From the NCBI GenBank assembly GCA_009760885.1, contig CM019696.1, forward strand, positions 46,089,358 to 46,153,357: 64,000 nucleotides of DNA, written 5' to 3'. This document shows positions 8,431 to 19,727 of the stretch, piece after piece (position 1 is the first letter of the stretch; each line of letters begins with the position of its first letter). The position numbers and the translations under genes are program-made. Under the pieces are notes generated by a model. It ran no database searches, was not told the DNA's origin, and saw only the letters and a list, made by a program, of their open reading frames with translations. This DNA is from Achatina immaculata. Lineage: Eukaryota > Mollusca > Gastropoda > Stylommatophora > Achatinidae.

Positions 8431-9738
8431 CGTTTTTTTTTCTTTGCTTATGCCGGAAGCTACTACTGTGTCAGCATTTATCCGCCCGGAACTGTGTTGT
8501 GTATTTCATGCTGTATCTTGTAACAGAATAGCAATTCTGTTCAGAGATTAATTGTGTAGCGCTAATAAATTGTGTTGCGTAGACTACGTCATTAGGAAGG
8601 CCCGTGTGCAAAAAGTCGTTAGAAAGGTCCGTGTGAAAAAGCCGGTCGTAAGCAGTCTATGTGTGGAACTTTGAACTGGATGGACGTGTTGGGCGAACGA
8701 GAATGGGGTAGAGCGAGTCTTGTTGTCAGAATTAGTTTAGTTTGTTTTTCTGTGTGGCTGCAGTCCTTGGTAAGCCTGTAAGTATGGTTTTTGGTATGAA
8801 TAAATCATTGTAAGGTTTTCCTTGCCCATGTGGCGTAGATATTTCACGCCGGGCATTTGTTGCTGTGAATTTCTGTAATAAATGTGTGTGTCTGATGATA
8901 AACTACAACAAATCGGCTTTGTGGAAATTCTCATTGTTGACCAGTTTGTTTTGGTCGGAAGACTGGCAAGTTATGTTCAAGTTGTTGTATTCGTACTAAT
9001 TTTGTGGAGTGGAAAGCCTGGGTGTCTTGTTGTATTTTCTTAGTGTATAATACAGAAAATTAGGTGATGGTTAGAACACCAGCAACAAGAAGAAACTTAT
9101 ATAAGTTGAAACTGTACTCCACAAGAGGATTCAATCAATCCAGTAGTCTCCTTGTAAGGGGAAGCCTGTTTCAATGGCGCCGTGATTCTGCTTCAGTGGC
9201 GCCGTGATTCTGCTTTAATCTGTCAACATGCTGCTCGGTCACTTTATCACCAGTTCGATGTTTTCATTGTCATCATGTGCACATTAAACATTACGAGTCC
9301 TCAACTGTAACAGCAGGCTCCTCAGTTCTTTGCTCGTTGTAACAAAGTTGGCAATGTTGAATATCACCTGCTGGTTCTGTTTATGTACATTGTATCACGT
9401 TGAATCAGTTTGTCTTCTGTTGTGATAGAGATTACGGCGGTATATTTGATGCCACTCTCTACTGCAATACAAGACATTTTTCTGGTGTTTCTGAAAGTAG
9501 AGAATAAGCGACTTCAGTGCAAAAGTATGTCTTCATATATCAAATAACAGTGGCCCACTGCAAGTGAAAATCGCGTCATACTTCTGCTAATTACTTCATG
9601 GAAACGATTGGTTTAACAGAAGTTACAAGGTAAAAATCAACATCACTCGCCTGCTGACAGAGTCAGATGACATACTTGACATGCGTGTGCCTGGGATGGT
9701 ATTTAGAAATGTTCATCGTAAATATTAGGGAAAAAAAG
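8431..9738. other. No gene recognised; unique-looking sequence
   Basis: About 1.3 kb without a supported gene. A short GGCGCCGTGATTCTGCTT repeat occurs twice near 9175-9215. Small frames on both strands show no familiar motif. Confidence 0.4.
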
Positions 9739-10085
9739 CCCAGATTAAGGAAGGATAAATCGTGGATGGCGGGTGCGGAAGATTCATTACGGACAATAAT
9801 TGACAGAAAGCCCATTTCCCCAGAGCCCGACTGGATTCGGTGTAGCCACACAGTCTACCAAACTCTAACTAAAGTACACGTCACACTAACCAGGGAATGC
9901 CGGAACTGGCCTGTAGGGAAAACACACAAGAAATAAACGAATTAATTCAGAAAATTTCGAGCCCTGAAGGTCAACTACACCGATGGATCAGGATACAGAG
10001 GTGTTAAAAGTGGGTGGTGTTTCGCAACGTACTCCGAAGCAAAAATACTCAAGATCATGGACGGGCACACCCAGGATCTGTTCAA
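9739..10085 (+). mobile_element. Possible LINE RNase H remnant
   Basis: Near 9970 one plus-strand frame reads [26 protein letters not shown], which resembles the first strand of an RNase H domain (YTDGS followed by a glycine-rich turn). The upstream frame 9667-9936 (DWIRCSHTVYQ) is in a different phase and has no clear match. It could be the 3' part of a LINE ending in the CATC array. The evidence is thin. Confidence 0.3.
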
Positions 10086-10087
10086 GC

Positions 10088-10348
10088 ACCCACCCATCCA
10101 TCCATCCATCCATCCATCCATCCATCCATCCACCCATCCATCCATCCATCCATCCATCCATCCACCCATCCATCCATCCATCCATCCATCCATCCACCCA
10201 TCCATCCATCCATCCACCCATCCATCCACCCATCCACCCATCCATCCATCCATCCACCCATCCATCCACCCATCCATCCACCCATCCACCCATCCATCCA
10301 TCCATCCATCCATCCACCCATCCATCCATCCATCCATCCATCCATCTC
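10088..10348. repeat. CATC tetranucleotide array with CACC variants
   Basis: About 260 bp of CATC units, interrupted irregularly by CACC. All frames stay open on both strands (HPSI and MDGW repeats), which explains the long spurious frames here. Confidence 0.97.
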
Positions 10349-11542
10349 CTTCGTCGGCGATCGGTTAAGCTATCACTGCCCAGTACGCCCTGTGGTGTCT
10401 TGCAGAACAGCAGCAAATTCTCTCCACCTCTTACGGTCTGAGGCCAGCTTTTATAGTGTGCCTCAGCTGTGCTTCATGTTCGAGCACGCGGGGAGAAACT
10501 GAAGCCGTCGGGCAAACCAGACATTCTAATAGTAATGGGAGCTATGGATTCAAACATAGGAGGATGATCGTAGGAGAATAGGGACTTGGAAAAAGAAATG
10601 GAGACAGGCAGACTGATACGGTTTTACTGGGAGAACCAGTTAATCATCTACAACAAATGATGCAAACGAAAGAAGAGGAAACTATATACACGAGAAAAGT
10701 CCTTGAGATTAAAGAAAAAAAATCAGACTGATTTTGTAATGACAAAGACAGATTTAGAAATAATGTTAAGTAAAAAAAAATCTACACAGGGGCTGACATA
10801 AATTTCGATCACACCTCGGCAGTGATAAGATGGAAGGTCAACTAAAGAGCAGTTATCAAAACAAGAAGTACGCCGTGCTGAAAATAAACATCGCAGCCCT
10901 ATAAACAAACCAACTACTTGAGATAGAAATATTTATCTGAAGCGAATAAGGGGTAAGAATATCTGCTAGAAGAGAGCATAGAGCAATATAGATAAGAAAA
11001 CTCGACAGATAACAAACGAAAATGACAAAGAAAGAACTTCCCACAGAAAGAACAGAATACTGGGCAAAAGTGAATGACCAACGAAATACTAACAAAAATA
11101 AAAGAAAGATAGCGTGACAAAAAAAAAATACGCTTATAATAATATAGAGAAGAAAATACGCACAGTGTGGCGCATGCAAAGGCAAAATTGGGTAGATAAC
11201 AACTGCAGAGAAATAGACGTTCTTGAGAACCAACAGAAAACAAGAGAAATGTATGTAAAAACAAAAAAAAAAAAAACAGACACGCAAACACGAATCACAA
11301 AGTAAATAAATGAGTCTGCATTAACAACAACAAGAAGAATTCTTGACAGAATACTCAGACATAAATAAATGATGGAAGGGATACATCAGGAAGCTTTATG
11401 CAGATCATAGAAATAAAAGCCCAAACATAGATAGTAAGACAGTTCCAACAATATTAAAATTAGAAATAGAAAGATTATGATAACAGCGGAACAAATTTTT
11501 GGCCTGGTTGACATCAGCGTAGAAATGTTAGAAACCCTAGTA

Positions 11543-11708
11543 CAAGGTGTTCGGATAATCACAATACAGTAGCGTAGTATCGATTACATAATACTTTTCT
11601 CACCGGCAAACATGATCGGTATATACAGATGCTTAACCTAGAAATCGCAAACACTGCGATATCTGCATCAATACTACGTTACTGTAGAGTGATTATCCGA
11701 ACATCCTA
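11543..11708. mobile_element. Small terminal-inverted-repeat element (MITE), pogo/Tc1-like
   Basis: The left end (about 11546-11580, containing GTTCGGATAATCAC, then ACAGTAGCGTAGTAT) is the near-perfect reverse complement of the right end (about 11670-11706, containing ATACTACGTTACTGT, then GTGATTATCCGAAC). The arms are about 34 bp and the element is about 166 bp. TA dinucleotides flank it (11541-11542 and 11709-11710), as expected for Tc1/mariner-superfamily insertion. The TTCGGATAATC motif recalls pogo/Tigger ends. It has no coding capacity. Confidence 0.65.
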
Positions 11709-12161
11709 TAGAATTTTATATAGACCAGTGTAATAGAAAAGAGATCCCTACCACTGATAGAGCCTGTAAACAGGACCTGATTTATAGCACTACCAAAAAG
11801 AAAAGAAAATTCAATGGAATGTACCGACTTTAGAACCATCAGTTTAAAGAGCTATGTGGCAAAAATATAATGTAAAATCATTCTAGACAGAATTACTCTC
11901 AGAAATAAAATAAACGTGGGGAGATTTTATGTAAAGTCATTCTAGAGAGACTTGGAAGTAAAATAATCCGTGATCAGCAGTTTGAATTTAGAAGAAATAG
12001 CGGAACAAGAGACACGATTTTCAGCATTAGGATGACAATTGAGAAGTACATGGAAGATAACAAAGACATCTTTGTTTGTTTTATAGACTATACAAAGGCT
12101 TTCGAACAGTCATGAACGGACAGATGATAGAATGTCTGAAGGAGATTAATAATGATGACAA

Positions 12162-12487
12162 AGACATCAGATTAATAAGAAAGCTGTATTGAGAACATAC
12201 ATGGCAAAGACATCAGACTAATAAGAAAGCTGTATTGAGAACATACATAGCAGAGACATCAGACTAATAAGCAAGCTGTATTGAGAACATACATGGCAGA
12301 GACATCAGACTAATAAGCAAGCTGTATTGAGAACATACATGGCAGAGACATCAGACTAATAAGCAAGCTGTATTGAGAACATACATGGCAGAGACATCAG
12401 ACTAATAAGCAAGCTGTATTGAGAACATACATGGCAGAGACATCAGGCTAATAAGCAAGCTGTATTGAGAACATGCATGGCAGAGAC
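12162..12487. repeat. 46-bp minisatellite derived from RT coding sequence, about 7 copies
   Basis: The unit starts AGACATCAGACTAATAAGCA and ends ACATACATGGCAG. The first unit encodes DIRLIRKLY, the RT segment that normally follows FIDYTKAF, so the array grew from part of LINE K. Because 46 is not a multiple of three, the reading frame changes with each unit. Confidence 0.9.
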
Positions 12488-12499
12488 TATTCTTTTCTC

Positions 12500-13325
12500 T
12501 CCAGAAGCCCAGTAACCACACGAGGGAAATAACTACCTTAGATTTAGTAAAATAATTACCTATAAGTAATATAACTACCTTAGATTTAGTAAAATAATTA
12601 CATCAAAGTAATACCTCAATGGCCTCCTAAACTAGAAAGAGTTTGCATGTGGTAACTTAGACGAAAGAAGATAATGCCGGAACCAAACCAGAAAAAGCAC
12701 CTAATCTCTACAACACGTGGTCTTTGTTCCAAAGCAGAAGAAGCTACTCCGCCATATTTGATAAATGAAAATATCAAATTACTGTATACTACAGCCTCAT
12801 TTAAATCACTAGGTAATATTTAAGGTATAAATTAATATGAAATATAGTATAAACACCTCAAAAAAGATTTGGCATTTTGAACACATGTTATCTCTTAATT
12901 CGGAGTCAAACTAACACTGGAAAACTATTTCTAAAAAAAAAAAAAATCTTGATCCTACATTAAAATAGGACAAAATAAATAGCATAGTCGCATCAAAATA
13001 TTCTACATACACAAGTTGAATGAAAATATCATAGATAAGGTTCTCACTCACATGTATCCTAGGGCATGTTGGCATAAAGCGCAGGAACAGCGGCCGGCCG
13101 TTTGTGTATCTCAGACTCAGTGAATGATCTGTCAAGACCATATACTGTATGATTTGAGAAACTTATAAGTGATGTTCTTCCTGTCATCATGTTTCACATA
13201 TTTTTTTTTGTAAAGGTTCTTTAATTGTTCTCCAAAACCAGGATTTCTTTTAGTAAGTATTGCAATTCTGATACATTACATCTCTCTAGTGTAGATTATT
13301 ACAACAATATCTCATTTCTTATCAC
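12500..13325. other. No gene recognised
   Basis: AT-rich sequence. A roughly 38-bp direct duplication (ACTACCTTAGATTTAGTAAA) occurs at about 12531-12605. The rest could be the tail of LINE K, but no motif supports this. Confidence 0.35.
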
Positions 13326-13380
13326 CCTCTCTCTTCCTCTCTCTCTCTCTCTCTCTCTTTCCCTCTACTCTCTCTCCCCG
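13326..13380. repeat. CT-rich simple repeat
   Basis: A run of CTCTCT with occasional TTCC and ACTC interruptions. Confidence 0.85.
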
Positions 13381-13626
13381 AGGATGTACACGAACCCGGT
13401 TAATTTGTCATTACATTGTCTTCCCTTTCTCTAGTGAGAAACTGGTTATTTTATCTTAACATTGCCTTCCTTCGGTGTCTCTCTCACGCCCCAGGTCATG
13501 AATTTGAATATTTTTTGTTTAAATAGGAAAGTGGCAGGACTAATCGCGCAGAAATGAAAACTAGATTTGTTTCTCCAAGCTCACACCAAATGTTCTTCTG
13601 TTTCTTGTCTGTTTCTTCTGCATAGA

Positions 13627-13712
13627 CGACATGGTGCCATGTTTTTATGTGTATGTCTCTGTGTGGTGGGTGCCATGTTTTTATGTGTATGTCTCTGTGT
13701 GGTGGGTGTCAT
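13627..13712. repeat. 36-bp direct duplication
   Basis: A unit containing GTGCCATGTTTTTATGTGTA is present twice in tandem, with a partial third copy. Confidence 0.8.
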
Positions 13713-13761
13713 GTTGTATATGAGTCTGAATGTGATTTCTCTGTCTTCTGGTGTGATATTT

Positions 13762-14112
13762 CTAAGATGGGGATTTTTTTAACGTATCAGTGTAGTTTGT
13801 GGTGGGATGTCTGCGTTCTATCTTAATCCTGAAGTGTAGTGGAGGTGCTTGATTTCTAACTAGATGTTTGTATGTGTGATCTGGTTTGCTATGAATAGGT
13901 GTCTCATGTCCTTGAATTATCTCTTTGCAAATCTTGTAGAATGGTGTTAGTGTGCTAAAATGATGCGCCTGTGAGTTGTTTGGTGGAATTAAGTTAGACA
14001 GTCCGAGTCTCATGTAGTAGTGAGGTAGTGGGTGCTGTTATGGGAGTTTGATGATGCAACCTACATGGCTGATTCTGAGAGCTTGTAGTTTTGTTGGTAT
14101 GTCCTGTATGAC
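13762..14112 (-). mobile_element. L1/Tx1-like LINE, C-terminal part
   Basis: On the minus strand 14013-13762 encodes MRLGLSNLIPPNNSQAHHF followed by a hydrophobic LTPFYKICKEI segment, the GLG(L)-type block that follows the RT domain of L1/Tx1-like elements. It belongs to the same element as the RT at 15034-15430, separated by an inserted repeat. Confidence 0.55.
13998..14112. repeat. Direct repeat of about 114 bp, left copy
   Basis: From CATGTAGTAGTGAGGTAGTG to GTATGTCCTGTATGACAC, this segment recurs at 14705-14813 with a few substitutions. The two copies flank the 590-bp repeat at 14113-14702. Confidence 0.85.
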
Positions 14113-14702
14113 ACGAAGGAAAGGCAAAAATCAAACTTAAACAGAATGAAGAAGATCTTTACATGAAAGCAAATATTGCAGTAACTGAGATCACATATCG
14201 TAAAATGCTATATATATTCAACCTTCCTGTACGGATTATGGCCTGGATCTTGAATAATCATTAGAAAATTAAACAGAAGCCCTCGAAATGTGGTATAAAG
14301 AAGAATATGGCGTTTAAAGTCAGTAAATAAGAAAGCAAACAAAGAAGTGTTAGATCAGCTGCTACTCAAAAAAGAAATATTGACAATCATAAGAACAAGA
14401 CAACTGAATTATTTTGGGCACGTCAAGCAGCATAAGTGAAGAATCTACTTGAGAGCAAGATCGAAGAGAAAAGAACAAGAAGACGACAACAACATAGATG
14501 GGTGTGCAACATCAAGAGATCTAGACTTTCAGTTCAACAATGGCGATAGGTCGCATTTGAGGGTTTCATGCTCGCACAAGTAACACCCAAACTGTCATGA
14601 AATCGGCAAATCTACATCTGCGATGTCCGTTGATGGTGCTTGTAACCTGTAGTGTCTCTTCGAAGTTTGATTGAGTGCAATGCGAACAGGAACTTACGAA
14701 CG
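14113..14702. repeat. 590-bp dispersed repeat, copy 1
   Basis: From GAAGGAAAGGCAAAAATC to CAGGAACTTACGAACG, this segment is almost identical to 17217-17808 and shares both end points. Within it, a plus-strand frame near 14400 reads RQLNYFGHVKQHK, a LINE C-terminal motif, so it may be a short LINE 3' fragment. Copy 1 interrupts the L1/Tx1-like LINE. Confidence 0.8.
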
Positions 14703-14704
14703 AG

Positions 14705-15430
14705 TCCCATGTAGTAGTGAGATAGTGGGTGCTGTTATGGGAGTTTGATGATGCGACCTACGTGGCTGATTCTGAGAGCTTGTAGCTTTGTTGGTATGTC
14801 CTGTATGACACTTCCTTCGTGTAGTTTGTCATGTATGAGATTTTTATGTTGAATGTTGTTCATGGAGTTTGTGAAGATAAAGTGTCGGATCTGTTTGTTG
14901 ATTTCCTTAATTATCTGTTGTGGAGGGTCTAGTACCGTGGCAATGTAGATGGAATGATGTATGTGTTTACTATGATGCTTCTGTCAAAAATTGTTGTAGT
15001 TTTGTATCTGTGTCGGTGTAACATGTTTGAGATTTATGGTAGGAGGTTCCTCCATGTGGGTTTGTGTGTTTTGTCTGGATGTGATGTGAAAGTGATGCCA
15101 TACAGTTTTATATTGTCTATATGTGTGAGACGAAAGAGGAAGTCCTTTTTGCCTCGCCATTTGTCTATGCTCATGTCTACTGGTTTCTGTATGTTGAGTT
15201 TGGCTCCGCTACCTGTACCAAATTCTGTGAGCGATTCAAAGATATGTGTTGTTGTTCTCTCTCTTGGTTGGAAGAAGATAGTGTTGTCTGCGTACCAAAC
15301 AACTTTCTCCTCTGCCATGTACGAATGTCCCTTGAATCGTTGTATCTGGTCTGATTTTGTCTAGAACTGGTTCTAGAGTGAGTACGTACAGTGAAAAAGA
15401 GAGGGGACAGCCTTGCCAAGCAGATCTAAT
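14705..15430 (-). mobile_element. L1/Tx1-like LINE, RT domain
   Basis: The minus-strand frame 15318-15034 contains WYADNTIFF, the RT catalytic box with Asn for the last Asp, followed by FGTGSGAKLNIQKPVDM and LYGITF, the post-catalytic blocks of L1/Tx1-like elements. Upstream, near 15420-15360, frames show GCPLS and LYVLTLEPVL, the preceding QGCPLS block. The right border at about 15430 abuts another repeat, and the element seems to continue at 16200-17050. Confidence 0.65.
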
Positions 15431-15474
15431 TAGTTCTACAAGCGTTTACTTAGACTTTGCTCTCAAGGTTGTGA

Positions 15475-16150
15475 CAGAGAATGTGAATCAATTCCCTATT
15501 TGCCCCTCGGAACAACTGTGTTAAGAACACACTTATCTTAGCATAGTCTTTGTGAGACAGGGAACATAGATCTGTTTGCTTAAAAACTCTGACCTACTTC
15601 TATAGTCCAGAAACCTGTAGCAATCAACACTAATTGTAATTGTTATTTTTGTAAAATGTAATGTCAGGTTGGTGGACGGATGGGGACATGGAGATCACCG
15701 GTGGGGATGTGGAAAATCTGGTGTGAAACCAATGAATCCAGGACGTGACAAGCCTATGCGTTTCTACAACAATGGCTATCAGAATGATGTAAACAAAACA
15801 GAGCCAGCAGACTATAGGTGGCGGGGAATGGATATCACTGAGGCACTTATCGGATTCCTCATCCCAAAGTATGAGTGTCTCTGTTGAACTGTCTCAAAGC
15901 CGTCTGGCCTGCCCGCATTGCACGCTGGGTCTGTCGTCAAAAAGGGGCTTAATGCCACCAGAACCTGGAAAACAAAGTTTTGACCAGGCCAGCCTACATC
16001 ACTGTCTTCATGGCAGTCCGAGCAAGACCACAGTGCTCCCTAGCAAGGAAAGGTGCTGAAGTCGGAAGTACTCAGCCAAAAGGCGCATCGCAAAATTCAA
16101 GGTACCACGCATTATCGATAATAAAATTGCGTATGAAGAAGAATAATTCC
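15475..16150 (+). mobile_element. 5' region of LINE family G, isolated copy
   Basis: The sequence from GGAACAACTGTGTTAAGAAC onward is closely similar to 56128-56730, the start of the larger LINE G. A frame encodes MNPGRDKPMRFYNNGYQNDV and YRWRGMDITEALIGFLIP, shared by both copies; the product is unknown and is perhaps part of the first ORF. No endonuclease follows here. It interrupts the minus-strand L1/Tx1-like LINE. Confidence 0.6.
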
Positions 16151-16199
16151 CTGGGTTACAACAGAGTAATGTCTTGTGTAATTGTGTTGGTGTGACACT

Positions 16200-17050
16200 C
16201 TATCACTCTAAAGAAAGAACTGACGACTGGCAGTGCTTCTGGTGTTTGTAGCGTATGATGCCTCGTTTGAAGTGTGTGTGCTGATGTATGTTTCTGTTTT
16301 ATATACTACATTGTTGGTCTTCGTGTACAAATTTGAGCATGAAAGGCTTGAGCACGATGGTGAGCCCTTTTGTAAGGATTTTGTAGTCTACATTTAGCAA
16401 AGATATGTGTCTGTAGTTTTTGAGTCATCTCTTGTCTGAGATGTTTGTGTTTATAAATGTAATGTATGATAAGTTCATGATGTGTGGAAATTCTTTGCGT
16501 TGGTGGTGTGTCTAGTGTCTGTTTGTACTGCTTGTGTAATGTTTTCTAGTGTAAGTGGTGTGTCTAGTGTTTGTACTGCTTGTGTAAGGTTTTCTAGTGT
16601 TAGTAGTGTGTCCAGTGTTCGTTTTTCTGAGTCTGTAAGTTGCTCTGTGTACTGCATGTATTTATCTTCTATGTGCGGTTCTCTTCTCTCCTCACTGTAT
16701 AGATTTGTGTATTATTCTCTAACACCGTCTACTATGTTTTGTGTGTCAGTTTTATCTCTCATATCTGTCTGCTGCGTTGTATGTTGTGTTCTATGCCTAG
16801 GTATTGTTTGGTGGGTATTTCCTGTGCGATGATGTCAGGTTTTCATCTCTAATGTGCACCTTGATATTTGTGTTGTCTGTGTGTATCTAGCCCCTCTTGT
16901 AGTGTGAGTAGATACGGTGATTTTTTGTCCGTTTTATTAGTTTGATTGTTTCTTCTATTATTTTCTCTTGTCTCAGTTTTTCTCTGTGTATCTGTGTTGA
17001 GAGTGTTTGTGCTATGTCTCTTATTGTGTTCTGTGATGTCTCCGAAGCTG
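16200..17050 (-). mobile_element. L1/Tx1-like LINE, pre-RT part with internal duplication
   Basis: Minus-strand 16657-16475 encodes LTDSEKRTLDTLLTLENLTQAVQ, a block usual just before the RT of L1-like elements. A segment of about 47 bp inside it is duplicated, repeating LTLEN(L/I)TQAVQT. The frames around it are broken. Orientation and order fit the RT at 15430-15034. Confidence 0.5.
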
Positions 17051-17216
17051 TGTCTTCAGCGACCGGTCCTTGAATGGATTTGAATCTTCTGCTCGGATCT
17101 AATCAAGTGATCTCGCGTCACGAGCGTGAATCACGTCACGGCTGTCTCTGTACTTCACTAATTGTGTAAAATTAATTTGAGGCACATCGCCCTCGCGAAC
17201 TCTCACAAACAGCAGA
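17050..17216. other. No feature recognised
   Basis: Short unassigned segment between the L1/Tx1-like remnant and the second 590-bp repeat. Confidence 0.3.
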
Positions 17217-17808
17217 GAAGGAAAGGCAAAAATCAAACTTAAACAGAATGAAGAAGATCTTTACATGAAAGCAAATATTGCAGTAACTGAGACCACATAT
17301 CGTAAAATGCTATATATATTCAACCTTCCTGTACGGATTATGGCCTGGATCTTGAATAATCAATAGAAAATTAAACAGAAGCCCTCGAAATGTGGTATAA
17401 AGAAGAATATGGCGTTTAAAGTCAGTAAATAAGAAAGCAAACAAAGAAGTGTTAGATCAGCTGCTACTTAAAAGAGAAATATTGACAATCATAACATCAA
17501 GACAACTGAATTATTTTGGGCGCGTCAAACAGCATAAGTGAAGAATCTACTTGAGAGCAAGATCGAAGAGAAAAGAACAAGAGGACGACAACAACATAGA
17601 TGGGTGTACAACATCAAGAGATCTAGACTTTCGGTTCAGCAATGGCGATAGGTCGCATTTGAGGGTTTCATGCTCGCACAAGTAACACCCAAACTGTCAT
17701 AAAATCGGCAAATCTACATCTGCGATGTCCGTTGATGGTTCTTATGACCTGTGGTGGCTCTTCGAAGTTTGATTGAGTGCAATGCGAACAGGAACTTACG
17801 AACGTGTC
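17217..17808. repeat. 590-bp dispersed repeat, copy 2
   Basis: Same limits as 14113-14702, with scattered substitutions. No flanking direct repeat is evident around this copy. Confidence 0.8.
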
Positions 17809-18267
17809 AAATAGCAAAAGTGTCGTCATTGCTTTCAAGATGGAGGTCGGTTATGTGTCCCGAGCTACTGAGCTTAGTGCTGTAGCACCACTGTGAGCTG
17901 TGAACTTCACGCAGACAACATTAATGATTTTTAGTTATGTTTACTGACCGATGATGAACTATGGTGGTCTTTGTGTGTCCTGGTTCGGCTTGACGCTTTG
18001 GCTATGGAGTTAGTGCTGAGAGCGACGCTGACTAGTTTCGCATTTGGATTTTTATAGTTCCAGAGGTGGCATACTCACTGCGTGGTTTCTCATCAAGGAC
18101 TGATGTGAAGGACCAATGATGAATACTCTGTGCGATACTCACTGGCGCAGGTGGTTGAGCTATTATGGGAGTATCTCGTTCAGGATGATACCAAGAACCT
18201 AACACTGAATTCTGAAGAGATGGACAGGAACCAGTCTGAGCGAGTGCACTATGAAGGCAAAACTCAG
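17809..18267. other. No gene recognised
   Basis: Unassigned sequence leading into the 47-bp minisatellite. Confidence 0.3.
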
Positions 18268-18838
18268 AACAGACCTGAGACACATTGCGGTCAAGACTTT
18301 GTATGGAGAGACAGAACAGACTTGAGACACATTGCGGTCAAGACTTTGTATGGCGAGACAGAACAGACTTGAGACACATTGCGGTCAAGACTTTGTATGG
18401 CGAGACAGAACAGACTTGAGACACATTGCCGTCAAGACTTTGTATGGCGAGACAGAACAGACTTGAGACACATTGCGGTCAAGACTTTGTATGGCGAGAC
18501 AGAACAGACCTGAGACACATTGCGGTCAAGACTTTGTATGGCGAGACAGAGCAGACTTGAGACACATTGCGGTCAAGACTTTGTATGGCGAGACAGAGCA
18601 GACTTGAGACACATTGCGGTCAAGACTTTGTATGGCGAGACAGAACAGACATGAGACATATTGAGGTCAATACTTTGTATGGAGAGACAGAACAGACTTG
18701 AAACACATTGCGGTCGAGACTTTGTATGGCAGGACAGAACAGACTTGTGACACATTACGGTCAATACTTTTGTATGGCGAGATAGGACAGCCTTGAGACA
18801 CATTGAGGTCAAGACTTTGTATAGCGAGACAGGACGAG
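18268..18838. repeat. 47-bp minisatellite, about 12 copies
   Basis: The unit runs GACACATTGCGGTCAAGACT then TTGTATGGCGAGACAGAACA and GACTTGA. Inner copies are almost identical, and copies at the right end are more diverged, as expected when arrays expand internally. Confidence 0.95.
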
Positions 18839-18959
18839 ATGATAACATGATGATTTGCCTGTCATATTTCCTACCCTGGTGGCTGCGTCTTAATTTTAAC
18901 GCAATTTTTTTAAATTCTCAGTCAAGATTTATATATTCTGACAGCTTTCTAAGACTTGT

Positions 18960-19645
18960 CTCCATTCTTCAGTTGTAATATCAAATGTCTGTAAACATTT
19001 ATTTATGTAAATATGCTGTAGAGATACCAAATCTTTCGCATAAATAATACATTTCGTTTAATTATGTCCAGATTTATGTGAGGATTTTATGATTTTCTGT
19101 TCTTGTTACTATGTATAAAACCCATGAAGAAATGTCAAATTTTCATTTCTTTTGTTTTATTTAACACTTTATAACGACTAAACATGGACAAGTTATTGGA
19201 TTCTTAAAAGATAACCGAGGAAATCATCAGTCCACAGATTTACTTTAAAGTAACATTCAACAAAGAATATGACTGTGATTTTAGTAGAACCAAGGAAAGA
19301 GCTATGCGGACAAAGCTAAAATGAAAATTGAGACCAGTTGAGTGCAAGCAACCATATGGCAGAATAATGCGAAAACACTGCCTCCTGCTGTTTCAGTAGC
19401 CAATCAGGTCAAGCTTCAGCGTTTGCTTTTCTGTATTTGAATAAATCAATTTTCTTATTGCTACGTAACCTGCTTCGATTATATGCCTTATAACTGATGT
19501 TCTAGAAAGAGCAAAATAAAAAAACACTTCCATTTCTAGTTTATGTTGATACAACAAGCTCTTATTTGTTTTTAATGTGGTAAGCCAGTGTTAACAAGCC
19601 CACAGTTATAGAAAATCTGTTCAATGTATACTCGTAACATAAGGA
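18960..19645. repeat. Segmental repeat M, copy 1
   Basis: The sequence matches about 60960-61770 over several hundred bases, including GATAACCGAGGAAATCATCA and the GCAACCATATG..AGAATAATGCG block. No coding frame is seen. In both places it is followed, some distance on, by repeat H. This copy has the empty site corresponding to the LINE F insertion at 61086. Confidence 0.7.
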
Positions 19646-19676
19646 GACCTTGTCCTACCATTTGATTGATAGTATT

Positions 19677-19727
19677 ATAAAATATATATATTTATATATA
19701 TATAAATATATATATAAAATATATATT
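19677..19727. repeat. TA-rich tract
   Basis: An irregular TATATA/AAATATAT run bordering the 5'-truncated end of LINE A. Confidence 0.85.

Larger units (their letters stand above)
10500..12500 (+). mobile_element. Eroded LINE (family K): endonuclease to RT
   Basis: Fragments in shifting frames follow the order of an APE-type LINE. DILIVMGAMDSNIGG near 10520 matches the GDFN box of the endonuclease. NQTDFVMTK near 10725 matches the NQIDYI box. A PLPKRKE..ECTDFRTISLKSYVAKI stretch near 11785-11870 is the RT finger. FEFRRNSGTRDTIF and [11 protein letters not shown] near 11985-12100 are the next RT blocks. Many stops and frameshifts are present. An inverted-repeat element (11543-11708) and a 46-bp minisatellite (12162-12487) lie inside it. 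Nothing after the FIDYTKAF block is recognisable. Confidence 0.6.

Noticed and set aside
9975..10502. Several long open frames on both strands with HPSI or MDGW repeats
   Set aside because: They are direct translations of the CATC/CACC microsatellite and stay open only because the 4-bp unit lacks stops.
10856..11291. Hydrophobic minus-strand frames suggestive of a membrane protein
   Set aside because: They are the antisense of an A-rich eroded LINE region; the FFFF-rich composition follows from poly-A stretches.
18268..18838. CRISPR-like regular repeats (also 34107, 49880, 61850)
   Set aside because: The units abut with no unique spacers, and the sequence is plainly eukaryotic. These are minisatellites.
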